A DNA stretch of 64,000 nt, taken from NCBI GenBank assembly GCA_039707465.1, contig CM077643.1, forward strand, positions 199,851,605-199,915,604. Reading direction: 5' to 3'. Both the position numbers and the translations under genes were made by a program. This document shows, piece by piece, positions 32,010-42,985 of the stretch (positions within the stretch are counted from its first letter, which is position 1; each line of letters begins with the position of its first letter). The DNA is from Rhabdophis nuchalis. Lineage: Eukaryota > Chordata > Lepidosauria > Squamata > Natricidae. The notes beneath the pieces are model-generated. The model was not told the DNA's origin. It saw only the letters and a program-made list of their open reading frames with translations, and searched no databases.

Positions 32010-33345
32010 CTACACTGTTGATAAACATGCTAGATGGTATTGCATCGGCTGGAGGGGTTGGGGGTGAGGAGTAAGGGGCACCGTTTTACGGTGGTTCTCC
32101 TCCTACCTCTTCGGCCGATCACAATTTGTGTTGGCAGGAGGGCAGAGGTCGACCTCGAGACCACTCACTTGTGGGGTGCCTCAGGGGTCGGTCCTCTCGC
32201 CGCTCCTGTTCAACACATATATGAAGCCGCTGGGTGAGATCATCTGTGGTTTTGGGGTAGAGTACCACCTCTACGCTGATGATACACAGCTGTATATATC
32301 TACCCCAAACCACCCCAATGATGCCGTCGAAGTGATGTCCCGGTGTCTGGAAGCCATGCGGATCTGGATGGGAAGAACAGACTCAGACTCAACCCTTCCA
32401 AGACGGAGTGGCTGTGGTTTCCGGCGTACCAGTACAACCAGTTGACATCATCACTGGCCATTGGGGGCAAACATCTAGCCCCCGTGGATAGGGCATGCAA
32501 CTTGGGCGTCCTCCTGGATACCAGGCTGTCGTTAGAAGACCACTTGATGACCGTGGCCAGGGGGGCGTCCTACCGGGTTCACCTGGTTCATCAGTTGCGG
32601 CCCTTATTGGACCGGGACGCCCTTCGCACAGTCACTCATGTGCTCGTGACATCCCATATAGACTACTGCAATGCTCTCTACATGAGGCTTCCCTTGAGGT
32701 GCACCCGAAGACTGCAGTTAGTCCAGAACGCAGCCGCGTGGGCAATTATGGGAGCTCCTAGATGCTCCCATGTAACACCGCTCTTGCGCGAGCTGCACTG
32801 GCTGCCTGTGGTCTTTCGGGTGCGCTGCAAGGTGTTGACTATCATCTTTAAAGCGCTCCATGGCACGGGACCTAGTTATCTTCAGGATCGCATCCTGCCC
32901 CATACATCCCTTCGGCCGATTCGCTCCCACAGAGAGGGACTTCTCCAGGTGCCGTCGACTAGGCAATGCCAGCGGGCGACGCCCAGGGGTAGGGCCTTCT
33001 CTGTGGAGGGCCCAACTCTCTGGAACGACTTACCCCCCGAACTGAGAACGATCACGGACCTCCGCTCCTTCCGCCAGAACCTTAAAACTTATTTTTTCCA
33101 ACAGGCCGGCCTGGCCTAACTCACATCACCTAGCCCATAGTCTGCAGTTAAATTTTTAAATTGGTTTTTAGGGATATTGTCTTAACATATTTAAATTTTT
33201 TAGCACAGGGATATTAATTTAATCTGGTTTTATATTTTGTATATTGTTATGTTTATATATGTTTTTAAATTGCCTGTGCACCGCCCCGAGTCCCTTTTGG
33301 GAAAGGGTGCAGTATATAAATTTAATAAACTAAACTAGATCACGT
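32010..33345 (+). mobile_element. L2-clade LINE, 5'-truncated
   Basis: Starts inside the RT domain, with the first part diverged, and continues through the C-terminal domain, 3' UTR and terminal hairpin (CACCGCCCCGAGTCCC ... GTGCAGTATATAAATTTAAT). It has only a minimal A-rich tail. Same family as 6888 and 35625. The left boundary is approximate because the first bases are degraded. Confidence 0.88.
32128..33119 (+). pseudogene. L2 ORF2 fragment with one frameshift
   Basis: Frame 1 (32128-32385) reads GGQRSTSRPLTCGVPQGSVL, LYADDTQLYIST and ends in WMGRTDSD. Frame 2 resumes at about 32365 with NRLRLNPSKTEWLWFP and runs to the natural stop at 33119 (FFQQAGLA). Against the sister copies the break equals one lost base at about 32373 (GGAAGAACAG for GGAAGTAACAG). 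RT catalytic YADD is kept. EN is absent. Confidence 0.85.
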
Positions 33346-33787
33346 TCAAGACAAATATGGTATTAGGAGAAGGAAAACGCTACCTTAAAATTGAAAGAGC
33401 TAAAAACAATTATAAGCTGCCAGTTATGTCAGTGAGCAATGAGACAAAGATAACATCATCAAGAGATGGCATTTAAAATAATACACCATGGTATATTTTT
33501 GCCATGGTTAGAGGGGCAAGTGGATGAATCCTTTTACCTACTGCTTGGTCTAATAGCTTGGTTAACCTTCCTATTATTTAAGTAATGATGTGAGGAATGT
33601 AATCACAAAGACTAGAACAATTAAACTCTGCCCTATTATTATATGAAGTGTGAGAATTCCATTTTCTTATTAACACTCACTTTTAATACATTATTTATTC
33701 ATGATTGGTCGCACTGTCAGCCAGACACTTAGACTGGATTTGGCATTTTTTTTTTAAATGTTCAAATTATTTTCTTTTCTGGCCATT
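33346..33787. other. Unique AT-rich DNA, no gene seen
   Basis: No recognised feature. Confidence 0.4.
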
Positions 33788-34080
33788 TAAGGTGAATTAT
33801 TCAACAGTGAAATAGTCTGGCTGCAGGAAGTGAGACAAGGCTGTACTCTCTTTCCTTGTTTATTCAAATTGTATGCAGAATGCATGCTGAGGGAAGCTGG
33901 GTTGGAAAAAAAAGCAGAAGAGATGAGCATGGTTTTAAATTTGGAGAAAGAAATATTGATAACCTCTGCTGTGCTGATGATACTACTTTGATAACTAGCG
34001 ATGCAAATCATTAAAAAATCTCTACAGGCCAAACTAGCATTAAAAGCTTAGCCTTATCAAAGAACTAATCAAGGAAATAG
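33788..34080 (+). mobile_element. Bov-B (RTE) RT-domain fragment
   Basis: Conceptual translation shows EVRQGCTLFPCLFKLYAEC followed by MLREAGLE, the RTE/Bov-B form of RT motif 4. After a frame change comes RNIDNLCCADDTTLITSDAN, where the usual YADDTTL is CADDTTL. The flanks are diverged and frameshifted. The long minus-strand frame over it is a shadow. Confidence 0.7.
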
Positions 34081-35160
34081 ACCTACAGTTAGAAAATACC
34101 ATAAAGTCCTTGTTTTGCTTGGGAATAACTGAGATGCTTATCTCATTAAAATTAAAAGATGGGGATTTATTTGAAAGGAGAAAAATAATGCACATACCGA
34201 CGGTTAGGAAAATAGGAAACAACAACCGAAGGTAGTTTTTATACTCATTAAATAGAAAATCATCAAGAGAAGGTCTTCTGGTCTTGTAATTGCAGTGAAC
34301 AAATCTTGAAGTAAAAGATACGAAGATTAGAAATCTGATCATTTGATAAATGTGATAAAATCGTTTTCTGTAAAAAGGAATCTATCTGTTTCTTTTTCTG
34401 TTGGCAAAGAGTTAGCATGACACAGTTTAGAATAATCTCTTGAAATGTTAATGAAATGTATATGGATCTTTCTATTTGTATCTTGAACAGACGATTCAAA
34501 TTTACAGTATCTGTCCATTTGTCTATCAAATCTATATAGCTACCCATGTCATCAAAACAACTCCATAGTTTTAAAGTTTAATTGCTGATGAATTTCTAGG
34601 TTTTCCTCCATTTTCTCAGTTTCATTGAATTCCATAATATAATAAAAATAGATATATAGAGCTTTTTAAGGTCACATTTAGCTGAGATTTGGTAATGATT
34701 CGTAAACTATTCTAATCTTCAAGTATAACAGCAACTATATACTTTGAAATTTCTGAGTGGAACATAAAATGAAAGATTCACCAGACTCAAATCATATTCA
34801 AATCAACCGCAAGATAGTAAACTCCAACACCATCTAAGAGAGCATACATTTTAAATTAAATAACTCTTCCCAGCTGAAAAAACCTCAAGTTTAAAGTAGT
34901 ATTATTGATTTAATTCTGTATACCTTTGAGCTTTTCCTCCAATATCAGCTATATAGTGGCAGAGCACTTAATGTCCACATATAAGACACGTACAACTTTC
35001 AAAAGTAAAATACAATGTGATTGAAAAACTGAACAATCTGTTTTCCAAAAAAAATGGCAATTTTGATTGGGATTGTGATTATTTAGAGGGTATAGCTTGG
35101 TGAATACTACAGAATGTTAGTGGGATGGGCCAGCAATATTTTAAATACCTTTTATATACA
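34081..35160. other. AT-rich DNA, no gene seen
   Basis: Two minus frames (34040-34342 and 34263-34547, about 100 codons) are Leu/Ile/Ser/Phe-rich without motifs. The area may hold more of the degraded LINE but I cannot support it. Confidence 0.4.
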
Positions 35161-35298
35161 CAAGAAGCCCTGGTGGTGCAGTGGTTAAATTGTATTATAC
35201 TTTACTGCAGTTTGATCCTGATGGGTTCAAGGTTGACTCAGTCTTCTATCCCTCTGAGGTTGGTAAAATGAGGAGCCAGCTCATTGGGGACAACATGC
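35161..35298 (+). mobile_element. Sauria SINE, first segment (host of two L2 insertions)
   Basis: Head GGTGGTGCAGTGGTTAAATT, then TCAAGGTTGACTCAGTCTTC, CCTCTGAGGTTGGTAAAATG, GGGGACAACATGC. The same SINE continues as 35603-35624 (ATGCTGACATTGTAAACTAC) and 38506-38566 (CAGAGAGTGCTATAAAGCCC ... AAATGCTATTGCTACT). Joined, the three parts are in the correct order for one roughly 215-bp Sauria SINE, so both L2 copies between them are later insertions. Confidence 0.85.
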
Positions 35299-35602
<304 letters not shown>

Positions 35603-35624
35603 ATGCTGACATTGTAAACTACCC
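35603..35624 (+). mobile_element. Sauria SINE, middle segment
   Basis: A 22-bp remnant (ATGCTGACATTGTAAACTAC, then CC) lying between the two L2 insertions. It continues the SINE broken at 35298. Confidence 0.75.
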
Positions 35625-38505
35625 GGTAACTACCAGGTTACCGCGCCTTCCATCAGCCTAGGGCCCTAGGGAGGGGTGGGGGAGTGGCGATTATGGTTAA
35701 GGAAGGTCTAGAGCCGAAGGAGACCACAATCCTTCAGACAACCGGGTGTGAATCTCTCTGCGTGAGATGGGGCCTAGGGAGGCAGTTGGGTGTGTTAGTT
35801 GTGTACCTGGCTCCTCGCTATGCAACAACAGCCCTGCCCGAGCTCCTAGAGGTGATAGCCGAGGCGGCAGTTGAGACCCCCAGACTGGTAGTCATGGGGG
35901 ACTTTAACTTGCCGTTGGTGGGCGAAGCCTCTGGAGCAGCTCGGGAGTTCATGGCCTCCATGACGGCCATGGACCTGACCCAAGTAGTTTTAGGCCCTAC
36001 TCACGGGGGGGGGGGGACACACTGGATTTAATCTTTGTCTCGGGACAGTGGAGTTGTGATCTGGGAATAGGGGATCTAGTCATCACTCCCTTGTCATGGA
36101 CAGATCACGCTCTCCTTCGGCTGGACTTTCCAACTGCTTCACCTCACCGCGGGGAGGCGGAACCGGATACTCCTAGATGGTTCCGCCCCAGGCTTCTAAT
36201 GGACCCGGAAAGGTTCCAGAGGGAGCTTGGGCCAATTCCTGTGACCCTGCCTTGCGACTCGACTGAGGATGTAGTGGCCGCATGGTTAAGTGAGGCCACA
36301 GGGGACTTGGACCGAGTCACGCCCTTGCGGCCTCTCTTGCAGCGACGAACCACCCAGGCTCCCTGGTTTACTGAGGAGTTTCGGGAGATGAAGTGCCACA
36401 AGAGACGCCTAGAGAGTAGATGGAGATCCTCTCGCTCCGAAGCCGACCGAACACTAGTGAGAACCCATATTAGGGCTTACTTAGTGGTGATAAGGGTGGC
36501 CAAACGTGAGTATTGTGCCACCCTTATTGCATCCGCAGATAACCGCCCTGCCGCCCTGTTTGGGGTGACCCGCTCCCTCCTTCACCAGAGGCCGCGGGAA
36601 GCCCCTTTGCAAGGGCGAGCAGAGGAATTTGGGATTTATCTGCAGGAGAAAATCACTCGGATTCGTAATGAGCTACCCTCCATCGACAATGGTCCTGTGG
36701 GACTGTCCGAGACTAGTCTTGAAGTTCCTTCTTGGGAGGAGTTTGACTTTGTCACCACCGAGGATATGGACAGGTTGTCAAGGAGACTTAGGGCGACCAC
36801 ATGTTTATTGGACCCGTGTCCCTCCTGGCTTGTACTGGCATCCTGGGAGACGACACGAGGCTGGCTCCAGGGCATTGTCAACGCATCTTTGAGTGAGGGG
36901 TCCTTGTCTGCCGTCTTGAAAGAGGCGGTAGTGAGGCCCCTCCTCAAGAAGCCGTCCCTGGACCCAGCATTGTTGGAGAACTATCGTCCGGTCTCCAACC
37001 TTCACTTTTTAGTGAAGGTTGTTGAGAGTGTGGTAGCCCAACAGTTTCCGCGACACCTGGAGGAAGTTGATTATCTAGACCCGTGCCAGTCCGGCTTCCA
37101 GCCCGGTCACAGCACCGAGACGGCATTAGTCGCGTTGGTTGATGATCTCTGTAGGGCGCGGGATAGAGGTTATTCCTCTATCCTAGTCCTATTAGACCTC
37201 TCGGCGGCTTTTGATACCATCGACCATGGTATCCTATTGCACCAACTGGGGGGGTTGGGGCTGGGAGGCACCGTTTTGTGGTGGTTCTCGTCCTACCTCT
37301 CTGGTCGGTCACAATATGTGTTGATGGGAGGGCAGAGGTCGACCTCGAGACCCCTCTTATGTGGGGTTCCTCAGGGGTCGGTCCTCTTGCCCCTCCTGTT
37401 TAACACATATATGAAGCCACTGGGCGAGATCATCCGTGGTTTTGGGGTGGAGTACCATCTGTACGCTGACGACACTCAGCTGTACATATCCACCCCAGAC
37501 CACCCCAACGATGCCGCCGAAGTGCTGTCCTGGTGTTTGGAGGCCATACGAATCTGGATGGGTGGTAACAAACTCAAGCTAAACCCTGCCAAGACTGAGT
37601 GGCTGTGGTTTCCGGCACCCCGGTTCAGCCAGATTACTCCAACTCTGGCCATTGGGGGCGAAACACTGGCCCCCGTGGAGAGGGCGTGTAATTTGGGTGT
37701 CCTCCTGGATTCCCGGCTGTCCATGGAGGACCATGTGGTGGCCGTGGCCAGGGGGGCGTTTCATCAGGTACACCTGATGCACCAATTGCGCCCCTTACTG
37801 GACCGGGCTGCCCTTCGCACAGTCACTCAAGCTCTCGTGACGTCCCGACTCGACTACTGTAATGCTCTCTACATGGGGCTTCCCTTGAGGTGCACTTGAA
37901 AGCTACAGTTAGTCCAGAATGCAGCCACGTGGGTGATTACGGGAGCCACTAGATGCTCCCACATAACACCGATGCTGCGCGAGCTGCACTGGCTTCCTGT
38001 GGCCTTTCGAGTGCGCTTCAAGGTTTTGACGACCATCTTTAAAGCGCTCCATGGCTCGGGGCCTAGTTATATGCGAGACCGCCTTCTGCCCCATACATCC
38101 CTTCGGCCGATCCACTCCCACAGAGAGGGTCTTCTCAAGGTGCCGTCGGCCGGACAATGCCGACTGGCTACACCCAGGGGAAGAGCCTTCTCTGTGGAGG
38201 GCCCTGCCCTTTGGAACGACCTACCCCCTGAATTACGCACCATCACTGACCTCCGCCTCTTCTGCCAATGTCTAAAGACATATCTTTTCCAACAAGCCGG
38301 CCTAGCCTAACCTCCCACGGGGACTATTTTAGAGAGTTTTAAATTGGGTATTTTAAAATTTGGTTTTAGCATATGATTAGAATAGTTTAATATATTTTAA
38401 ATTATGTATTTATTTTTTGTATGTTTTTAAATTCCTGTGCGCCGCCCTGGGTCCTCTGTGGAGAAGGGCGGGATATAAATATAATAAAATAAATAAATAA
38501 ATAAA
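35625..38505 (+). mobile_element. L2-clade LINE, near-complete EN-RT copy
   Basis: The longest L2 copy here, about 2.9 kb. It includes the second half of the endonuclease, the whole RT, the C-terminal domain, 3' UTR, terminal hairpin (GCGCCGCCCTGGGTCC ... GGGCGGGATATAAATATAAT) and an (AAAT)n tail. TACCC occurs at 35620-35624 and 38506-38510, a candidate 5-bp TSD inside the Sauria SINE. ORF1 and the front of EN are missing through 5' truncation. Confidence 0.92.
35645..38310 (+). pseudogene. L2 ORF2 (EN-RT), two lesions
   Basis: Order: EN (GRGGGVAIMVKEGLEP; VVMGDFNLP near 35890-35915; then SWTDHALLRLDF at about 36097), a linker, RT (RPVSNLHFLVKVVE, DPCQSGFQPGHSTETALVAL, LDLSAAFDTIDHGIL, GVPQGSVLLPLLFNTY, YADDTQLYIS at about 37459) and the C-terminal domain to KTYLFQQAGLA. 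The only two breaks I see are a +2 or -1 shift at a run of 12 G (36005-36016) and TGA at 37897-37899, where sister copies have CGA, a CpG-type change. Sister copies at 6888 and 32010 read through this position. Confidence 0.88.
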
Positions 38506-38566
38506 TACCCAGAGAGTGCTATAAAGCCCTATGGGGTAGTATGTAATTCTAAATGCTATTGCTACT
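38506..38566 (+). mobile_element. Sauria SINE, 3' segment
   Basis: CAGAGAGTGCTATAAAGCCC, GGGGTAGTATGTAATTCTAA, ATGCTATTGCTACT: the Bov-B-like 3' end of the SINE that begins at 35161. Confidence 0.82.
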
Positions 38567-39331
38567 TGCAAATCCTGATCCATCCTTCTCATCTTCCTTT
38601 GCTCAACAAGGCAGGTAAACTGTCATTGCTGCCAATTCTGCTTCTATCTCAAAAGCACATTTATGGCAAATGACTTTCCAAAATGGCTTTACTATCAACA
38701 TCCACCTGCTTTGTTGCCTCTTGCCAGTGTGGTCAGGTGCCCAGCAGTGGATGGCAATGCTAGCCTCAGTTCCTGATAGCAGCGCCTTGTGACACTGAAA
38801 TTAGCCACTTATCTGCCAGGCCTGCCTAGAACCTATTCAGGAATGTTTTACAACAATTGGACAGCTGTCCAATGCATCGACAGCATTCCAAAAACAAGCC
38901 ATCATGGTTATCCAATACGTTCCACTTAATTATCTTGAAGAAAAATGGATACTAGTATGGTGCCAATGTATTCTTCCCTTAATGATTTTTAAACCTTCCA
39001 CACCATTTGAAGTAAAGACATTTAAGGGGGGGGGGGGATAAACATACAGGGAAAAGGGGAAGTAGTTTAAACTAGAGCCCTTTCCAGGACAGCATTCAAA
39101 AATAAATGGCAAGGTAATCAGATGTTTGAACAGGAATTTAGCTAACCAAGCATGCCTTACTTAAATGACTTTAAAACTAGAAAATACACAGCACTTTATT
39201 ATGCATATATAATAGCCTCATGTAATCATTCAGCTGTCTTCAGTTGTTTGCCCACTAGATGTTGGCTGATCCAATGCATCTGGAGGACACAGTTGGAAAC
39301 GGCTTGTAGGTAAGCATATGGTGTAGTATAT
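38567..39331. other. Unique DNA, no gene seen
   Basis: Contains a run of 12 G at about 39026-39037. No gene or repeat recognised. Confidence 0.45.
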
Positions 39332-39410
39332 TAGAATCACAGAATGAAAGAGCTGGAAGCTACTTTATAGGACGTTAGTCTAATCTCATGTTCAGTGCAG
39401 GAATTCACTA
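39332..39410 (-). mobile_element. CR1 LINE terminal fragment
   Basis: AGAATCACAGAATGAAAGAG, CTGGAAGCTACTTTATAGGA and TCATGTTCAGTGCAGG, the complement of a CR1 3' terminus. About 80 bp only. Confidence 0.55.
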
Positions 39411-39529
39411 AGCCAGCATGTTTCAAAGTGTGTGTTGCACAAGACAATCAATTGGGATTTGGAGGTCTTCCTAACAAAGCTTCTCAAGAGGGTTTGCCAG
39501 TTTGATGGGAAAACATAGTGCAAAATATT

Positions 39530-40019
39530 CAGAGTGCCAAAAATGGGGAGAGCGCAGGGGGGTCGTGTGGGTGTGCCACACCCATAATGCTATGTATGCA
39601 CACCCCGCACCTCGCACGAATGTACGTGCAACCAGCGACCCCCCCCCTTTTGGCACTGTTTTTTCGCCCTCTCAGGCTCCAAAGGCTTTCAAGGAGCCTA
39701 AGGAGGGTGAAAACAGCCTTCCCCCCCCCCCCGAGGCCCTCTGGAGACTTCAGGAGCTTCCCTGAAGTCTCCAGAGCACAAAAAACTGGCCCTACAGGCA
39801 AACCAGAAGTTCAGGAACAGACTTCCATTTTGCTCGTAGGGATGGTTTTACCCCTCCAGAGCATTCAGGAGCCCTCAGGAAGCTTCCCTGAAGCCTCCGG
39901 AGGGTGAAAAATGGCCTCAAACGAAGGCCGAAGTCAGCTGGCCAGCTGACAGGGAAGCCTTGCATGCCCTGACAAATGGCTCTGTGGCACGCATGCCATA
40001 GGTTTGCCATCACAGCCCT
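39530..40019. repeat. GC-rich repeat with about 100-bp internal units, hAT-like end
   Basis: Three related units start near 39665, 39740 and 39850. Each has a CCTCTGGAG / TTCAGGAGC / TTCCCTGAAG foldback block followed by GGGTGAAAA(A)TGGCC or CACAAAAAACTGGCC. The right edge, GGTTTGCCATCACAGCCCTG, resembles a hAT terminus (CAGGGCTGTGATGGC when inverted). The left terminus is not identified. Frames across it (to 129 codons) follow the repeat and look spurious. Confidence 0.55.
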
Positions 40020-40411
40020 GGATGTTTGTTTGCCTTTCAAAAGAACATTGAACCTGAAGGGCAGGAGGCTTCTGTGCAAAGCTCTAATTATCAGTTCTGA
40101 CCCTCAATCTGCATAGGGAAGGATGATCCAGGAGAATGGGGGGAGGGGCTATCAGGCTGGAACAAGAAGGAAAATGTACAAGTTGGGGGAGAGATTTACA
40201 AGCATCAGGCTAGAAAAGAGAGAGGGGGGGGATTGCATTCAATTGTTATTATTGTTTTAATAACTAATGGAGCAACTTTTAATTAAGTAGCAGGTGAGAG
40301 GAGGAGGAGATATTTTCAATATTCTAACTTTCAACACCTTTATTATGCTTCAGAAAAAAATCTGGCAGCTATGGCCCTACCTACAGTCCTACCTAGGATG
40401 GTATAAAATCT
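40020..40411. other. Unique DNA, no gene seen
   Basis: Purine-rich patches, no recognised feature. Confidence 0.4.
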
Positions 40412-40545
40412 ACAGGTAGTCCTCAATGTATGACCACAATTGAGCCTAAAAATTTCATTGCTAAGCAAGGCGGTTGTTAAAGTGAGCCTTGCCAAATTTT
40501 ACGATCTTTCTTGCCAGAGTTGTTAAATGAATATCCAAAATCTGG
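40412..40545 (-). mobile_element. Non-autonomous DNA transposon, one end only
   Basis: CAGGTAGTCCTCAATGTATG, ACCACAATTGAGCCTAAAAA and TTGTTAAATGAAT correspond, inverted, to the right end of the 51405-52083 element. The rest is missing. Confidence 0.6.
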
Positions 40546-40904
40546 GACCTATTACTTCTGTAGGATTGAAATCTGGCAAAGTTGTGGCCACCTCTGAGAT
40601 GCCACATTGCCTCAGTCAGCCACAATAATGTGATCATCTTTTTCAGTGCTCCCTGCCAATCTCCTACAAAGAAAGTCAATGGGGAAGACAGGAGGAAGTT
40701 GGAAATTGCTTTTGCTCCTACAGCTTTTCTGTTCTTGGTCATACTATTTCTCTGTTTAAGTATGGAAATATCTCCAAAAGATTGACCCAAAGTTGTCTAG
40801 TTTAAATTAAAAACTCCACATTTGAATTTATATGTTTCTCATGGACTGCAGAATAGTGTGATATTATGTTTCAGCTAGGTCCTTTGCTTTAGGTTTAATT
40901 TGTT
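40546..40904. other. Unique DNA, no gene seen
   Basis: A 67-codon plus frame and a 109-codon minus frame overlap it without motifs. Confidence 0.4.
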
Positions 40905-41010
40905 TATTATTTTATTTTATTTTTGGAATTTATACCCCGCCCTTCTCCTTGTTAGGAGTCAGGGCGGCGCATAGGCATTATTAAAAACCATAGCAAAACA
41001 ATATATACTA
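40905..41010 (-). mobile_element. LINE 3' end fragment
   Basis: ATTTATACCCCGCCCTTCTC ... AGTCAGGGCGGCGCATAGGC, the inverted terminal hairpin of an L2/Bov-B-type LINE, preceded by an A/T-rich tail (TTATTATTTTATTTTATTTT). Confidence 0.6.
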
Positions 41011-41091
41011 TTAAAAACATTTGTAATTAATTTGTAATTGTGTTAATGTCTAGAAATGTTAATCTGGACTATACCTGAGAGTTTACCTCCG

Positions 41092-42465
41092 TATAATAGA
41101 AATAACAGAATAACAGAGTTGGGAGGGATCTTGGGGGTCTAATCCAATCCCCCTGATCAGGCAGGAGACCCTATACCATTCTGGACAAATGTCTGTTCAA
41201 TTTCTTCTTGAAAAACTCCAGTGATGGAGCACCCACACCTTCTGAAGGCAAGCTGTCCCACTGGCTTGCCTTCAGATGCTTTGGAGAATAACTTGACTCA
41301 ATCTTCTTTGTGACAGCCCCTTAGATATAGGAAAACTACTCTAATGTCACTCCTAGTCCTTCTTTTCACTAGACTAGACATACCTAAGGTGACCAGATTT
41401 TAAAATTTGTAAAGCGGGACACCATTGATGGAGGGGGGCTCAGCGGTCTTTCCTGGCCCTGCCTTGCTGGCCCTGCCTCCCTCGCTGGCCGTACCTGAGG
41501 TTGCGGCCAGGGGGGGCGGAGCGGGGGGCGGGGGGGGTGGAGACCGCTCTGCACGCACTCAGAGGCGGCCTGCGGCCAGGGCAGCAGTGCAGGCAGGAAG
41601 CGGCGGCCAGAGCAGGCTGGAGGCAGGCGGAAGGGGAAGAGCATCAAGGGAGGAGCGAGCACAAAGTTCAGGACTGCAGCCAGAGCCTGCGCAGCCCTGA
41701 AATTTGCACAACCGGCGCCGCGATGTGCTGACAGCGGCCGGCTCGGGTGGGGAGGCGGCGGCGGTGGTGCTCAGAGCAGCCGGCCGTGAGCACCGCCGCC
41801 GCCACCTCCCCGCCCGAGCCGGATGCTCTCAGCGCATTGCAGCAGCGGCGGCAGCAGCAACTTCAGAGCTGCGCAAGCTCCGGCTGCAGCCCTGAACTTT
41901 ATGCTGCTCATCCCAGACAAGCCAGGCAGGGAGGGGAGGCAGCAGCGGTGGGGTTCATGCCCAGCCACTGTCAGCGCATCATGGCCACGGCGCAAAGTTC
42001 AGGGCTGTGCCCCTGCCGCACACAGCTATCCTCCTCCTCCGCCTGCTGGCTTCTCACTCGCTCGTCCCTCGCCAGCCCTTGCCTGCCCACCAGCCTGCTC
42101 TGGCTGCCGCTTCATGCCCGCACCACTGCCCTCGCCGCAGGCCGCCTCTGAGCACGTGCAGAGCGTCCGCCACCCCCCGCCCCCGCCGCTCCAGGCAAAA
42201 AGCAGGACATTTTTAAGAGGCGTCGGGACACGGGACTAATTCTTGAAAAGTGGGACTGTCCCGCCAAAAGCGGGATGTCTGGTCACCTTAGACATACCCA
42301 ATCCCTGCAACAGTTCTTCATATGGTTTAGCTTCCAGTCCCCTAATCATCGTTATTGCTCTTCTCTGTACTCTTTCTAGACATCTCAACATCTTTTTTAC
42401 ATCATGGCGACCAAAACTGGATTCAGTATTCCAAATGTGATCTTACTAAGACATTATAAAGGGGG
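41092..42465 (-). mobile_element. CR1 LINE 3' region, split by a hAT
   Basis: Right to left this is a CR1 ORF2 C-terminus plus 3' UTR. The tail is at 41092 (AATAGAAATAACAGAATAAC on the plus strand), then AGACCCTATACCATTCTGGA, AACTCCAGTGATGGAGCACC, CTTTGGAGAATAACTTGACT and CCTAGTCCTTCTTTTCACTA up to 41384. After the hAT it continues at 42291 with TTCTTCATATGGTTTAGCTT, GTTATTGCTCTTCTCTGTAC and ATGGCGACCAAAACTGGATT. About 100 bp around 41268 appear deleted relative to other CR1 copies. No intact frame. Confidence 0.85.
41385..42290. mobile_element. GC-rich foldback hAT element (906 bp) with perfect TSD
   Basis: Ends TAAGGTGACCAGA... and ...TCTGGTCACCTTA are exact inverted repeats (13 bp, fitting the hAT YARNG start). 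GACATACC flanks both sides (41377-41384, 42291-42298). The interior is extremely GC-rich and folds back: 41546-41620 pairs with 42090-42164, and 41738-41771 with 41786-41822. No transposase is visible. The Ala/Arg/Pro-rich frames on both strands (up to 138 codons) overlap each other in several phases and follow the inverted repeats, so I do not call them genes. G-runs at about 41505-41540 could form quadruplexes. Confidence 0.9.
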
Positions 42466-42524
42466 GTCTCAAAGTCACAGGACTGTATTTTTTTTAATAT
42501 AGACAGGCAGTCTGTGACTAATAT

Positions 42525-42985
42525 AGGAACCCCTTCAGGCATGGGCTGCTAGGGGTTTGCAGGGGTTCAGGAGAATCTCTAGCTAAGATTCTGTGCATTT
42601 CAGAGAACTGCCAAGTTCCACTCCTGGCTGTCCCCACCCACCCTGCCCCGCCCTCCCAGGACTCTCCATGTGGCCTGTTTTGGATGCAGGTAAGTGAAGG
42701 GGAGGCTCAGGGAGGGTAAAAAATGAGCCTGCCAGAAGTTGGGGAAGGCCGTAAATGGGCCTGTTTCTGGCTTCCAGAGGGCCTCTGGAGCCTGGGGACA
42801 CCATTTTCACCCTCCCAGAGGCTCAAGGAAAGCCACTGGAGCCCAGGGAGGGCAAAAACACCCACACACACTCTGTGGTGCAGGAAGCTGACTAGGCCAT
42901 GCCTACCATGGTCACACCAACCCAGCAACCAGGCAGTGAGCCCCTTGCTAAAAATTTTGAAGCCCACCCATGAACCCCTTGTACA
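42525..42985. repeat. Probable GC-rich interspersed repeat
   Basis: Composition and blocks such as GGGCCTCTGGAGCCTGGGGA, CATTTTCACCCTCCCAGAGG and CCAGGGAGGGCAAAAACACC echo the units at 39.6-39.9 kb. Ends are not identified, so class and limits are uncertain. Confidence 0.4.

Noticed and set aside
36005..36016. Programmed frameshift at the 12-G run in the L2 frame
   Set aside because: This LINE class is not known to use one here. Slippage mutation or sequencing error at a homopolymer is simpler.
39121..40027. GATGTTTG at 39121-39128 and 40020-40027 as the TSD of a 0.9-kb hAT
   Set aside because: The sequence after the left copy (AACAGG...) does not look like the inverted partner of the right terminus. 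An 8-bp match in about 900 bp can be chance.
39471..40079. Several 60-129-codon frames in the 39.5-40.0-kb GC-rich block
   Set aside because: They overlap one another in different phases and follow the internal repeat units.
41425..42239. Overlapping Ala/Arg/Pro-rich frames (76-138 codons) on both strands
   Set aside because: Extreme GC content removes stop codons in all phases. The frames track the inverted arms of a foldback hAT and carry no domain.
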